Source: Candidatus Zhuqueibacterota bacterium (GTDB lineage: Bacteria; Zhuqueibacterota; Zhuqueibacteria; Residuimicrobiales; JAFGEC01). Taken from it: a DNA stretch of 36,426 bases. Both the position numbers and the translations under genes were made by a program. Below the pieces are notes generated by a model. That model was not told the origin of the DNA. It saw only the letters and a list, made by a program, of their open reading frames with translations, and did no database searches. How positions within the stretch are numbered: position 1 is the first letter of the stretch; the number at the start of each line of letters is the position of its first letter. The stretch lies in NCBI GenBank assembly GCA_016931775.1, contig JAFGEC010000585.1:1-36426 (forward strand), written 5' to 3'. This document shows, piece by piece, positions 24,699 to 32,667 of the stretch.

Positions 24699-25295
24699 AT
24701 GAGTAAAACAAGAGTCGGTATTTTAGCATTACAGGGTGATTATGCAAAACATGCACAAATGGTTCGGCAACTGGGAGGTGACCCGGTTCTTGTGCGGTCA
24801 CCCGTAGAACTGTTAAAATGCCCGGGACTCATTATCCCCGGTGGAGAGTCAACCACTATGGTCAAACTGTTACACAAACACGAACTCTGGGAACCTCTGT
24901 TAAAATTCGGTCAGGAAAGGCCGGTATTCGGCACTTGTGCCGGGTTGATCCTGTTGGCCCGTAAACTATTGCACGACTATTTTCAACCTCTTGGATTTAT
25001 TGACGTCGTTGTTCAACGAAATGCTTATGGTAGCCAAATCGATTCCTTTATTGATGACATAAAGGTGATTGTTTTAGGGCAGGAAAAAATAGTTGAGGGT
25101 GTGTTTATTCGTGCGCCGAAAATCGTAGAGCTCGGTAAAGGCGTCGAAATTTTAGCATTCCATAAAAAGGATGTTGTTATGGTAAAACAAAATAATGTTA
25201 TGGCTTCCTCATTTCATCCTGAATTAACCAACGATACCTTTATTCATCAATATTTTTTGAATGAAATAGAATCCGCGCAAACCATCCGGAAATAA
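24699..25295 (+). CDS. pdxT: Pyridoxal 5'-phosphate synthase glutaminase subunit PdxT
   Basis: The class I glutaminase partner of PdxS releases ammonia from glutamine and channels it to PdxS. The 198 aa protein has 'VGILALQGDYAKHAQMVRQL', 'LIIPGGESTTMVKLL', the nucleophile Cys in 'VFGTCAGLILLA', and the His-Glu pair in 'ASSFHPELTND'. The catalytic triad is complete. It begins 6 bases after pdxS and ends 2 bases before the next ATG, so co-transcription with the downstream nuclease gene is likely. Confidence 0.96.
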   Translation: MSKTRVGILALQGDYAKHAQMVRQLGGDPVLVRSPVELLKCPGLIIPGGESTTMVKLLHKHELWEPLLKFGQERPVFGTCAGLILLARKLLHDYFQPLGFIDVVVQRNAYGSQIDSFIDDIKVIVLGQEKIVEGVFIRAPKIVELGKGVEILAFHKKDVVMVKQNNVMASSFHPELTNDTFIHQYFLNEIESAQTIRK

Positions 25296-25297
25296 CC

Positions 25298-26263
25298 ATG
25301 TTTCAACTGGATACCAAAGGTATAAAAATTAATGATTCAAATTTTTGGCTTGATGCCCATCGAAAAGTTTCGTTTTCGTTTGTTTCCCATGGTCATGCGG
25401 ACCATATTAGAAATCACGATATTGTTCTCGCTACACCTGCAACGGCGCGTTTTTTCAGCATGCGGGCAAAGCGAAAAAAAGTGATCGAACTGGACTATGA
25501 AAAGGATTACCGGATCGATGATATGAAAATTCGCCTGTATCCCGCCGGCCATATCCTCGGTTCTGCCATGATTCATATCGAAAAAGACGGTAAAACACTC
25601 CTTTATACCGGTGATTTTAAAATGACAACCGGTTTTACTTCAGAGCCGATAAAAATTCCGAGCGCAGATGTTTTGATTATGGAATCGACTTTTGGCAGTC
25701 CGGATTATGTCATTGACTCAAATCCGGAAACCATTGCCGGTGAGTTGAATCTGTTCATCAACGACTGTTTTCGTAATGGATTGACACCTGTTGTACTTGC
25801 ATATGGGCTTGGTAAAGCTCAAGAAGCGATGAAATTACTTGGGGATCAAAACTACAGGATTAGGGTGCATAAATATGCCTGGCAGTTCGTTCAGGTTTAT
25901 CGGGATTATAACGTACAATTCAAAAATTGTACATTGTGGCGGGAACAAACAGTTCCGCGGGGAGAGGTGCTTATTTTACCTCCACATCTAACCTGGCGAA
26001 AAAAATACCGGTTTATTCCGGGAACAAGATCTGTTTTTCTCTCGGGATGGGCGAAAAAGGGTGCAGGGCCCCAATTTAAATGTAATCATGCAATCGCTAT
26101 GAGTGATCACTCCGATTTTTTTGAACTTGTAGATTTTGTAAAACAAGTAAATCCCCAAAGAGTGTATACAACACATGGATTTAAGTCGTTTCCGGAGCAT
26201 TTAAAATCTTTCGGGTTTAATGCGCAATTACTGGAATCCACAAATCAGCTGGAATTATTTTAG
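25298..26263 (+). CDS. Metallo-beta-lactamase fold nuclease (COG1236-like)
   Basis: A 321 aa protein with the zinc motif 'SHGHADH' (His31, His33, Asp35, His36). Further metal residues lie in 'PAGHILGSAMIHIE' (His) and 'LLYTGDFKMTTG' (Asp). It resembles the mRNA 3'-processing/ligase-associated exonuclease group, with 'ADVLIMESTFG' and the later His in 'YTTHGF'. The C-terminal part is shorter than full CPSF-type enzymes, close to the size of bacterial ligase-associated exonucleases. No DNA ligase is adjacent. It lies between pdxT (2 bases) and the helicase (9 bases). Whether it acts on RNA or DNA is open. Confidence 0.82.
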   Translation: MFQLDTKGIKINDSNFWLDAHRKVSFSFVSHGHADHIRNHDIVLATPATARFFSMRAKRKKVIELDYEKDYRIDDMKIRLYPAGHILGSAMIHIEKDGKTLLYTGDFKMTTGFTSEPIKIPSADVLIMESTFGSPDYVIDSNPETIAGELNLFINDCFRNGLTPVVLAYGLGKAQEAMKLLGDQNYRIRVHKYAWQFVQVYRDYNVQFKNCTLWREQTVPRGEVLILPPHLTWRKKYRFIPGTRSVFLSGWAKKGAGPQFKCNHAIAMSDHSDFFELVDFVKQVNPQRVYTTHGFKSFPEHLKSFGFNAQLLESTNQLELF

Positions 26264-26272
26264 AGCATTCAT

Positions 26273-28804
26273 TTGAGTTCTGATGTTGATAAATACCTGA
26301 CGCCTGAAGTGATTCAATTTATGCAGGAAGAAATTGCCGAATCGAATGGCAATGAAGTTTTTTTTGTTGGATATACTAAAGATTGTGTGGTGGTCCAGGT
26401 CAAGGTCATTGCACGCGGGAATCAGGTTGCCGTTCCGGCCATACAAGAAATGGCAAAAAAATCAGATGTGGTCATTCATAACCATCCATCCGGGGCACTG
26501 ACTCCTTCGGAGCCGGATTTAGCTATTGCGACACGACTTGAGGCCTACAGCGTCGCTTTTTATATTGTTGATAATGATGTGCGGCAAATATATGTCGTGG
26601 TCGAACCGTTTGAAAATGAAGAAATTAAACCTTTAAACTTTGATGAATTGAAGAAAATATTGCTGCCGGGAGGAGCGATATCCCAACATCTGAACGGATA
26701 TGAAGATCGCCCGCAGCAAATTGAAATGATTGACTATATATGCCAGGCCTTTAACCAAAATAAAGTCACTATGATTGAAGCAGGTACAGGCACGGGTAAG
26801 ACCCTGGCCTATCTGCTGCCGGCCATTCACTGGGCGCTGCTGAACAAGGAACGCATCGTCATTTCAACCAACACGATTAATTTGCAGGAGCAGCTTCTCC
26901 AAAAAGATATCCCGCTCCTGAAAAAAGCTCTGAAAGAAAAGTTTGATGCGGTTTTGGTTAAAGGGCGCAGCAACTATGCCTGTCAACGCAAGGTGGAAGA
27001 AATTGAAATTGATGTGGATTTTTTGGCAGATGAGGGTGAAAAAGACGAATTACTCAATCTTGTTTCATGGGCGAAAAAATCCAAAGACGGCAGCAGATCG
27101 GATTTGTCTTATGTTCCAAAAGAGAATGTGTGGGAAAAGATATCTGCAGAGAGCGATACCTGCCTGCGTAACAAATGTCATTTCTTTCGAGAATGTTTTG
27201 TCAATAAAGCACGACGCCACGCAGCGAAAGCACATATATTGATCGTTAATCATCATTTAATGTTTTCAGATCTATCCATTCGCCATTCTATTGGAGGCAG
27301 TAACGAGTTTGCCGTCCTGCCACCCTACCAGCGCATTATTTTTGATGAATCACACAACCTGGAGGATGTCGCTACACAATACTTTGGCAGCCGTGTAACA
27401 CGTAATGGTATTTTACGGATTCTCAATCGATTGTTTCGCCGGCAAAAGTCTAATATCAAGGGCCATTTGCACAGTCTGCGCAACCGGATTTTGCTAAATA
27501 AAGAAAGCCTTCCCGAAGAGATTTTTGATAAATTTCTTCATTTTGTGGAATCGGAACTTGTCCAGTCTACTGTGTCGCTTGTGGGGAAAACCCATTTGGT
27601 TATGGACAGAATATATGAAATTATCGAATTACACGCAGAGCGCCGGTTGGATTCAGAACTCAAAATCCGGCTTTTACCCCATGTTTTGGATCATTTAATC
27701 GAAGGATCGGGTCTTGCGCCTGAATTGAAAGAATATATCAGTGCGATTACCGGATATATACAGACCCTGAACAGTCTTGTCGATGTTATTAATATGGCGG
27801 ATAAATATTTTGAAAAGAGCATTGCGTTTATTGGTGTGGAAATCCGAGCTCAGGCGGAGCGTCTTTTTGCCATTGCGCAGGCTATTGAAAAGATATTCTT
27901 CAGTGAGAACGAACAAGATGTGCGATGGATCGAGGTAAAGCCCGTTTTCAAAGGATACAATATTGTCCGATTTTTAGATTCGCCTCTGGATATCAGCCAA
28001 ATTATAAAGTCGGCGGTGTATGATACCTATGAAACAGTCGTCATGACCTCTGCTACGCTGACCGTCGATAACAAGTTTGATTTTTTAGCAGAACGAATAG
28101 GTGCATCAAAAATAAGCCGGGAAAGAATCACCCAGCTTTTATTGGGAGCTCCTTTTGATTTTGAAAGGCAGGTGGTCATCGCCGTTCCAGTCGATATGCC
28201 CGATCCCTCGAGTCCGGCTTTTAACAGCGAATGCATGAAGGTCATTTTTAAAACACTCACAATAACCAATGGGCGGGCATTCATTCTTTTTACCTCTTAT
28301 GGTATGTTGAACTCCGTTTATGAAAAAATAAGTGAATCTCTTTCCATGTTGGGTATCCGTGCACTAAAGCAGGGAGATATGAACCGGCATGAATTGTTGC
28401 GTTTGTTTAAAACGGATAAAAATTCGGTTTTGTTTGGCACTTCCAGTTTTTGGGAGGGCGTCGACGTGGAAGGCGATGCTCTGGAGCTGGTCGTCATAAC
28501 AAAATTGCCCTTCAAAGTTCCCAGTGAACCCATCATCGAAGCGCGATATGAGTTCATCGAGCGTAACGGCGGTAATGCATTTATGGATTACGCCGTTCCA
28601 TTGGCAGTGATTAAATTAAAACAGGGTTTCGGGAGATTAATACGTAGAAAGACCGACCGGGGGGCGGTGGTTATTCTTGATAAGCGCGTGATACAAAAAG
28701 GCTATGGAAAACGTTTTTTACGTTCTTTGCCGGATTGTCATCAGGTGTTTGGCACGCGTGATGAAGTGTTCGGAACCCTTACGGACTTTTACAAGATATC
28801 CTGA
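26273..28804 (+). CDS. dinG: DinG/XPD-type Fe-S helicase with N-terminal JAMM domain
   Basis: An 843 aa fusion. The N-terminal 115 residues look like a RadC-type JAB/JAMM domain: Glu28 ('NEVFFVG') and His69-x-His71-x7-Ser79-x2-Asp82 in 'HNHPSGALTPSEPD'. That is the complete metal motif. The rest is a DinG-type superfamily 2 helicase: 'YEDRPQQIEMI' (Q-motif-like), Walker A 'EAGTGTGKT' (169-177), Fe-S ligands Cys237, Cys297, Cys302 and Cys308, DEAH-like 'FDESHNLED' and motif VI 'KQGFGRLIRRKTDRG'. DinG unwinds forked DNA, R-loops and G-quadruplexes. The exonuclease of Firmicutes DinG is replaced here. The start is TTG 26273, without a clear SD; the next Met is residue 17. Confidence 0.9.
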   Translation: MSSDVDKYLTPEVIQFMQEEIAESNGNEVFFVGYTKDCVVVQVKVIARGNQVAVPAIQEMAKKSDVVIHNHPSGALTPSEPDLAIATRLEAYSVAFYIVDNDVRQIYVVVEPFENEEIKPLNFDELKKILLPGGAISQHLNGYEDRPQQIEMIDYICQAFNQNKVTMIEAGTGTGKTLAYLLPAIHWALLNKERIVISTNTINLQEQLLQKDIPLLKKALKEKFDAVLVKGRSNYACQRKVEEIEIDVDFLADEGEKDELLNLVSWAKKSKDGSRSDLSYVPKENVWEKISAESDTCLRNKCHFFRECFVNKARRHAAKAHILIVNHHLMFSDLSIRHSIGGSNEFAVLPPYQRIIFDESHNLEDVATQYFGSRVTRNGILRILNRLFRRQKSNIKGHLHSLRNRILLNKESLPEEIFDKFLHFVESELVQSTVSLVGKTHLVMDRIYEIIELHAERRLDSELKIRLLPHVLDHLIEGSGLAPELKEYISAITGYIQTLNSLVDVINMADKYFEKSIAFIGVEIRAQAERLFAIAQAIEKIFFSENEQDVRWIEVKPVFKGYNIVRFLDSPLDISQIIKSAVYDTYETVVMTSATLTVDNKFDFLAERIGASKISRERITQLLLGAPFDFERQVVIAVPVDMPDPSSPAFNSECMKVIFKTLTITNGRAFILFTSYGMLNSVYEKISESLSMLGIRALKQGDMNRHELLRLFKTDKNSVLFGTSSFWEGVDVEGDALELVVITKLPFKVPSEPIIEARYEFIERNGGNAFMDYAVPLAVIKLKQGFGRLIRRKTDRGAVVILDKRVIQKGYGKRFLRSLPDCHQVFGTRDEVFGTLTDFYKIS

Positions 28805-28805
28805 A

Positions 28806-28850
28806 TGTACCTGATAGTACAATTTGGTGTACCTGACGGTACATTTTTTT
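28806..28850 (+). terminator. Tandem hairpins, Rho-independent terminator
   Basis: Two hairpins repeat at a 22-base period. The first pairs TGTAC (28806-28810) with GTACA (28817-28821) around CTGATA. The second pairs TGTACC (28828-28833) with GGTACA (28838-28843) around TGAC and runs into seven T (28844-28850). They start 2 bases after the helicase stop and share the core TGTACCTGA. The second is a classical terminator ending the pdxS-to-helicase unit. Confidence 0.85.
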
Positions 28851-28900
28851 GTCCTCCTTTTGTTTTATTTATACAAGTTATTGTTTTTAAATTTCATATG

Positions 28901-28920
28901 TTGTGTGATAGAACGCACAA
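28901..28920. promoter_or_regulatory. Imperfect palindrome, possible operator
   Basis: TTGTGTG and CGCACAA (six of seven symmetric matches) flank a 6-base AT-rich spacer, 48 bases before the next start codon and 50 after the terminator. It has the size of a dimeric regulator site. No clear promoter could be placed beside it. Function is only suggested by position. Confidence 0.35.
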
Positions 28921-28967
28921 TTTTTGGCATGCTGATTGCATAAAATTCGCCCAGAAAGGAAGTTTGT

Positions 28968-30419
28968 ATGAAGCTGCGAATTTTAACAATTTTTTTGATA
29001 ATATCCTTATTTTCCCTCGCTTTTTCCCAACAGAACGGCAGGCGGATCGAACCGCTTTTACGGAGGTTGGACCAGCAATTGACGGTAGCCGCTGATCTTT
29101 TCCGGCATTTTCCCGATACACAGGCCGGAGAGATGATCCGGCAGGCTGAAAAGTTGAAATTGGAAGGGCAACGTTTGTATGCCAACAATAAGCCGATATT
29201 GGCCTTGGCAAAACTGGATGCTGCACTGGACATGGTTGCACGGGCAATTAACATTTTGTCCCGTGTGCCGTTACAACGCATACAAGAACAGGTGGAAGAA
29301 TTGCTGCGAAGAGGTGAACAACTGGTACCTGGTGCGCGAAATAACGAGGCGGAACGACTACTGCAACAGGCGATACAGAATCGGCGAATAGCAAGTCAGG
29401 CCGTAAATGCCAGAGATTACCGAAAAGCAATAGAACATTATCGAATTGCAAAATTTTTGGGAGAAAAATGTTTGAGCCTTATCGATGGCGCAAATGATGA
29501 TCCCATGGAACGACTGCAGCGTGAAAAGAGCAGATACGAAGAATTGTTCGAGAGTGCGAGAGAGATCGTGTCCGATTGTGAAAATCCGAAAGCTGCCAAA
29601 TTGTTGCAACAGGCTGAAAAACAGAACGACTCTATAAATCGAGCTATTGAAAATGGCAATCTCAAAGCGGCTCAAACCATGTATTATAGTACACAGCGGC
29701 TTTTGCTGCGGGCGATTGATATGTGCCGAGGGGGCGGACTTTCCACCCAGGATCTTGCGAATGAAGAGGTTGAGTTGTTCCAAGATTTAATTGCTGCAGT
29801 TCAGGAAAATACAAAAAATATGGATCCTCGGAAACGTTTACTCCTCAACAGAGCTACTGACCTTTACCAGCAGGCACGCAATTCCGTTCAGCTCGGTCAT
29901 TATGAAGAAGCAATTCTCAAAGTTGGGCTAGGCCGGAATGTTCTGAATAAAATTTGGCAAAAACAACAGAACGATTTCCAGCAAGAAGTTCGAACGGAAC
30001 TGGACCGGCTGCAAAATGATATAAAAAAAAATCAAGCCGATGTTTCTTCTGATCCACGTTTTTCTTCAATGCTGAACGCGGCTTCCAACTGCGCTCAGGA
30101 TGCTGAACGATTACTTTTCCAAGGCCGAACCCGCCTTTCCCTTTTATCCATCCTGGCCGGAAATCGCTTTATCGAAACTATTGAAAACAACAACGGCCCG
30201 GTTGATAGTCATTTATTAACAGACAAGTTGCAGACTCTCAGAAAAAAAATATCAGAATTCAAGACAGAGAACGAAAACGACCAGCTTGCGTTACAGGTTA
30301 TTAAGTTTAGTGAAAACATGGCCAACCGGGCAGAGCAGGCTCTTATTAATAAAAATTATAGCGTTGCAGCTGAATATATTTCGCTGGGAAATGAAATGTT
30401 GGACAAAGTATACGATTAA
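28968..30419 (+). CDS. Exported helical-repeat protein (TPR-like)
   Basis: A 483 aa protein with a clear signal peptide (residues 1-20, ending 'AFSQ') followed by an almost wholly alpha-helical, Gln/Arg/Glu-rich chain. Similar helix-pair units recur, for example around 'AEKLKLEGQRLYANNKPILA', 'NARDYRKAIEHYRIAKFLG', 'NGNLKAAQTMYYSTQRLLLR', 'VQLGHYEEAILKVGLGRNVL' and 'NKNYSVAAEYISLGNEMLDK'. This gives at least five TPR-like hairpins spread over the protein. ATG 28968 follows AAAGGAAG. I recognise no enzyme motif. It is the first gene after the tandem terminator and heads a group of secreted/envelope proteins, where it may be a periplasmic scaffold or adaptor (inference). Confidence 0.75.
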   Translation: MKLRILTIFLIISLFSLAFSQQNGRRIEPLLRRLDQQLTVAADLFRHFPDTQAGEMIRQAEKLKLEGQRLYANNKPILALAKLDAALDMVARAINILSRVPLQRIQEQVEELLRRGEQLVPGARNNEAERLLQQAIQNRRIASQAVNARDYRKAIEHYRIAKFLGEKCLSLIDGANDDPMERLQREKSRYEELFESAREIVSDCENPKAAKLLQQAEKQNDSINRAIENGNLKAAQTMYYSTQRLLLRAIDMCRGGGLSTQDLANEEVELFQDLIAAVQENTKNMDPRKRLLLNRATDLYQQARNSVQLGHYEEAILKVGLGRNVLNKIWQKQQNDFQQEVRTELDRLQNDIKKNQADVSSDPRFSSMLNAASNCAQDAERLLFQGRTRLSLLSILAGNRFIETIENNNGPVDSHLLTDKLQTLRKKISEFKTENENDQLALQVIKFSENMANRAEQALINKNYSVAAEYISLGNEMLDKVYD

Positions 30420-30428
30420 AGGAGGGGG
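30418..30428 (+). promoter_or_regulatory. Orphan SD-like purine run
   Basis: AAAGGAGGGGG directly follows the stop codon of the helical-repeat gene, but no usable start codon with an open frame lies in the next 15 bases. The real SD of the next gene is AAAAAAGGAG, just before ATG 30505. It may be a relic of a lost small gene or part of a leader structure. Confidence 0.3.
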
Positions 30429-30504
30429 TATTTTAAAACTCGGCCATTGACCACGCAGAGAAAAAATCATATGGCTCAAAGTCAAATGAAAAAAGGAGTA
30501 AAAC

Positions 30505-32583
30505 ATGCGTCAGTTCAGAATTATAACTGTTATTGCAGCTGTATTCATATTAACACCGGTAATATTCGGCTATCAAATAATTATCAGACCCGATGAAGCC
30601 GTTCTGGAACCCGGTGCCGGCATTCAGTTTCACGCACAAGCCTTCGATCGTGCTCATAATCCTATTGCCGTTCGTGAGTATAAATGGGGGATTGCACCTG
30701 CAGGTTTAGGGATGATATCAAACGAAGGTTTTTTTGTAGCAGGCCAAGAGAGGGGCCGAGGGCAAATAACGGCTACTGCTATAATCGGTGAAAACAGGTT
30801 TGCCGGCACTGCAACTGTAACGGTAGGAGCGCCGGAACAACCTCAAGTTGTGATAAAAATCGAACCGGAAAATGCGATTGTGGCACCCGGTGAAGTACAA
30901 ATATTTAAGGCAATCGCTATAACCGGCAGAGGCACCTCTTTACGAAAAAATTCAGTCCGGTGGACTTTAGATCCCAAGGATCTTGGAGAGATAACCGCAA
31001 CAGGTATCTTTACTGCAGGAGAAAGGGAGGCAAGAGGCAAAATAAGAGCAATTGTAGAGATCGATAACCGACTATATCGTGGTGAGACTTCTCTTGTGGT
31101 CAGCACAGCGCCCAGTGCACAGATCCTGGGTAAGGTAACGGACGAAGCAGGGAATCCACTGACCGGTGCGTATATTATTGCCGAATGCTTGAGCGGATTA
31201 AAATTCGTGCGTCGTGCCGTGTCGAACGAAAATGGCGAATATGTACTGAACCGTCTTGTCCCGGGTTCCTATATCATACACGCTGAAATGCGTGGTTATC
31301 TCACAATTTACTATAACAATACACCCTATTTACGCGAGGCAACACCACTTCAGATTGCGGAAAACGATTCAATATCCGGGATACATTTTATAATGCCCCA
31401 GGGTTGTCGTATTTCCGGTGTGGTCACGGATAGTACAAGCGGTGCTGCACTGCCGAGAGCTATCGTGAATCTGGTCGGCCGGGATAACCGATGCAGACGG
31501 ACAACCAAATCCGATTCCTCCGGCCAATATACCTTTGAGGGCTTGCCCACAGGTGAATATTTTGTAAATGCGGTTTTAAAAGGTTATGCGGCGGTCTGGT
31601 ATGATAAAGCGAAGAATAAGGAAAATGCCCAACCCGTGCTGATCACAGCACCCGAATTTGTTGACGGTATAAATTTTGAACTGGTAAAACTTGAACCACG
31701 TGGCGCGTGTATAGCGGGTATTGTAACGGACGATTCTACAGGATTACCGATAGAAGGAGCTGAAATCGCCGTCATGCCCCTATCCTTTGCCAGACCCCGA
31801 AAGGGTGTAAGTGCTTCAGATGGTACCTACGAAATATCGGGATTGCTGCCGGGTCGGTATATCGTTATGTGCCGCGCTCAAGACTATATAGCCGAATTTT
31901 ATCTGGATGCCAAAAGATGGCTAGACGCTGATCCCATTGGATTACAAAAGGAAAAAATTCGCGATGATATTCATTTTGGCCTCTCGCCCCAATTGCTGGG
32001 TGCTTATACAATCAGTGGTACAGTTATTGACGAGTCCGGTAAGTTGCTCACATATGCCATGGTTTCGGCGCAAGTAAAAAACAACGTTGTCGCCGCAGTG
32101 GCAACGGACGAAAACGGTGACTTTTTAATGCCCGGGTTGCCGGCCGGATCTTATCAGGTCACGGCATCCTGTGTGTCGTACCAGGACGGAAGTTTTGATA
32201 ACGGGCGGCCGATTTCAATGAGTGCCGGTAAAAGCAGAGATCATGTTGATATTTGCCTTGTGCAACAAATACCGACCGGGATAGAAAACGATATCTCGAA
32301 TGTGGAGGCGTTCGGATTGGAGCAAAATTATCCCAATCCGTTTAACCCTGTAACTAATATTCATTATTCGTTACCTCAAACAGGTTACCTTGAGTTGTCC
32401 ATTTACAATGTGCTTGGACATGAAATTCGTTCACTCTTCAGCGGTTCAAAACCGGCGGGCCGATATTCGGTAAAATGGAACGGAACCGATGACAACGGTC
32501 ATCTCGTTTCCAGCGGGATTTATTTTTATCGGTTAAAGACCGAAGATCATGTCCAAATTCGGCGTATGATTCTTTTAAAATAG
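30505..32583 (+). CDS. Multi-domain secreted protein with T9SS-type C-terminal tail
   Basis: A 692 aa surface or secreted protein. After the signal peptide (about 1-22) come two Big-type Ig-like domains (about 23-115 and 116-205, each with 'GxxxFxxxA'-like cores and 'GxFxAG' strands). Four CnaB/carboxypeptidase-regulatory-like repeats follow (about 207-300, 301-400, 401-510 and 511-590). Each starts 'I.G.VTD..G.PL.GA' and contains a 'G.Y...GL..G.Y' strand. A C-terminal domain with 'LEQNYPNPFNPVTNIHYSLP' and 'SSGIYFYRLKTEDH' is the FlgD-Ig/Por-secretion sorting type. It is probably exported by a type 9 secretion system and attached to or released from the cell surface. The ligand is unknown. 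It lies behind the helical-repeat gene and before a strong terminator. Confidence 0.85.
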   Translation: MRQFRIITVIAAVFILTPVIFGYQIIIRPDEAVLEPGAGIQFHAQAFDRAHNPIAVREYKWGIAPAGLGMISNEGFFVAGQERGRGQITATAIIGENRFAGTATVTVGAPEQPQVVIKIEPENAIVAPGEVQIFKAIAITGRGTSLRKNSVRWTLDPKDLGEITATGIFTAGEREARGKIRAIVEIDNRLYRGETSLVVSTAPSAQILGKVTDEAGNPLTGAYIIAECLSGLKFVRRAVSNENGEYVLNRLVPGSYIIHAEMRGYLTIYYNNTPYLREATPLQIAENDSISGIHFIMPQGCRISGVVTDSTSGAALPRAIVNLVGRDNRCRRTTKSDSSGQYTFEGLPTGEYFVNAVLKGYAAVWYDKAKNKENAQPVLITAPEFVDGINFELVKLEPRGACIAGIVTDDSTGLPIEGAEIAVMPLSFARPRKGVSASDGTYEISGLLPGRYIVMCRAQDYIAEFYLDAKRWLDADPIGLQKEKIRDDIHFGLSPQLLGAYTISGTVIDESGKLLTYAMVSAQVKNNVVAAVATDENGDFLMPGLPAGSYQVTASCVSYQDGSFDNGRPISMSAGKSRDHVDICLVQQIPTGIENDISNVEAFGLEQNYPNPFNPVTNIHYSLPQTGYLELSIYNVLGHEIRSLFSGSKPAGRYSVKWNGTDDNGHLVSSGIYFYRLKTEDHVQIRRMILLK

Positions 32584-32612
32584 TTTCGATCATTAAATAA
32601 CGTTTTTGATTT

Positions 32613-32650
32613 ATTTCTCCCGGGTTCATGCCCGGGAGAAATTTTAATTT
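32613..32650 (+). terminator. Strong Rho-independent terminator
   Basis: A perfect 12 bp stem (32613-32624 with 32631-32642) closes a 6-base loop TTCATG and is followed by TTTTAATTT. Six central G:C pairs make it very stable. It ends the unit of the helical-repeat and T9SS-cargo genes. The next gene starts only 18 bases after it, so its promoter must overlap the terminator or read-through must occur. Confidence 0.9.
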
Positions 32651-32667
32651 CTGGTCATCTTTTTATC

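Noticed and set aside
30420..30504. Riboswitch-like leader before the T9SS cargo gene (CACGCAGAG and GGCTCAAAG segments)
   Set aside because: The gap is only 85 bases, the segments do not form the paired stems of known riboswitch classes, and the coding gene before it ends at its edge.
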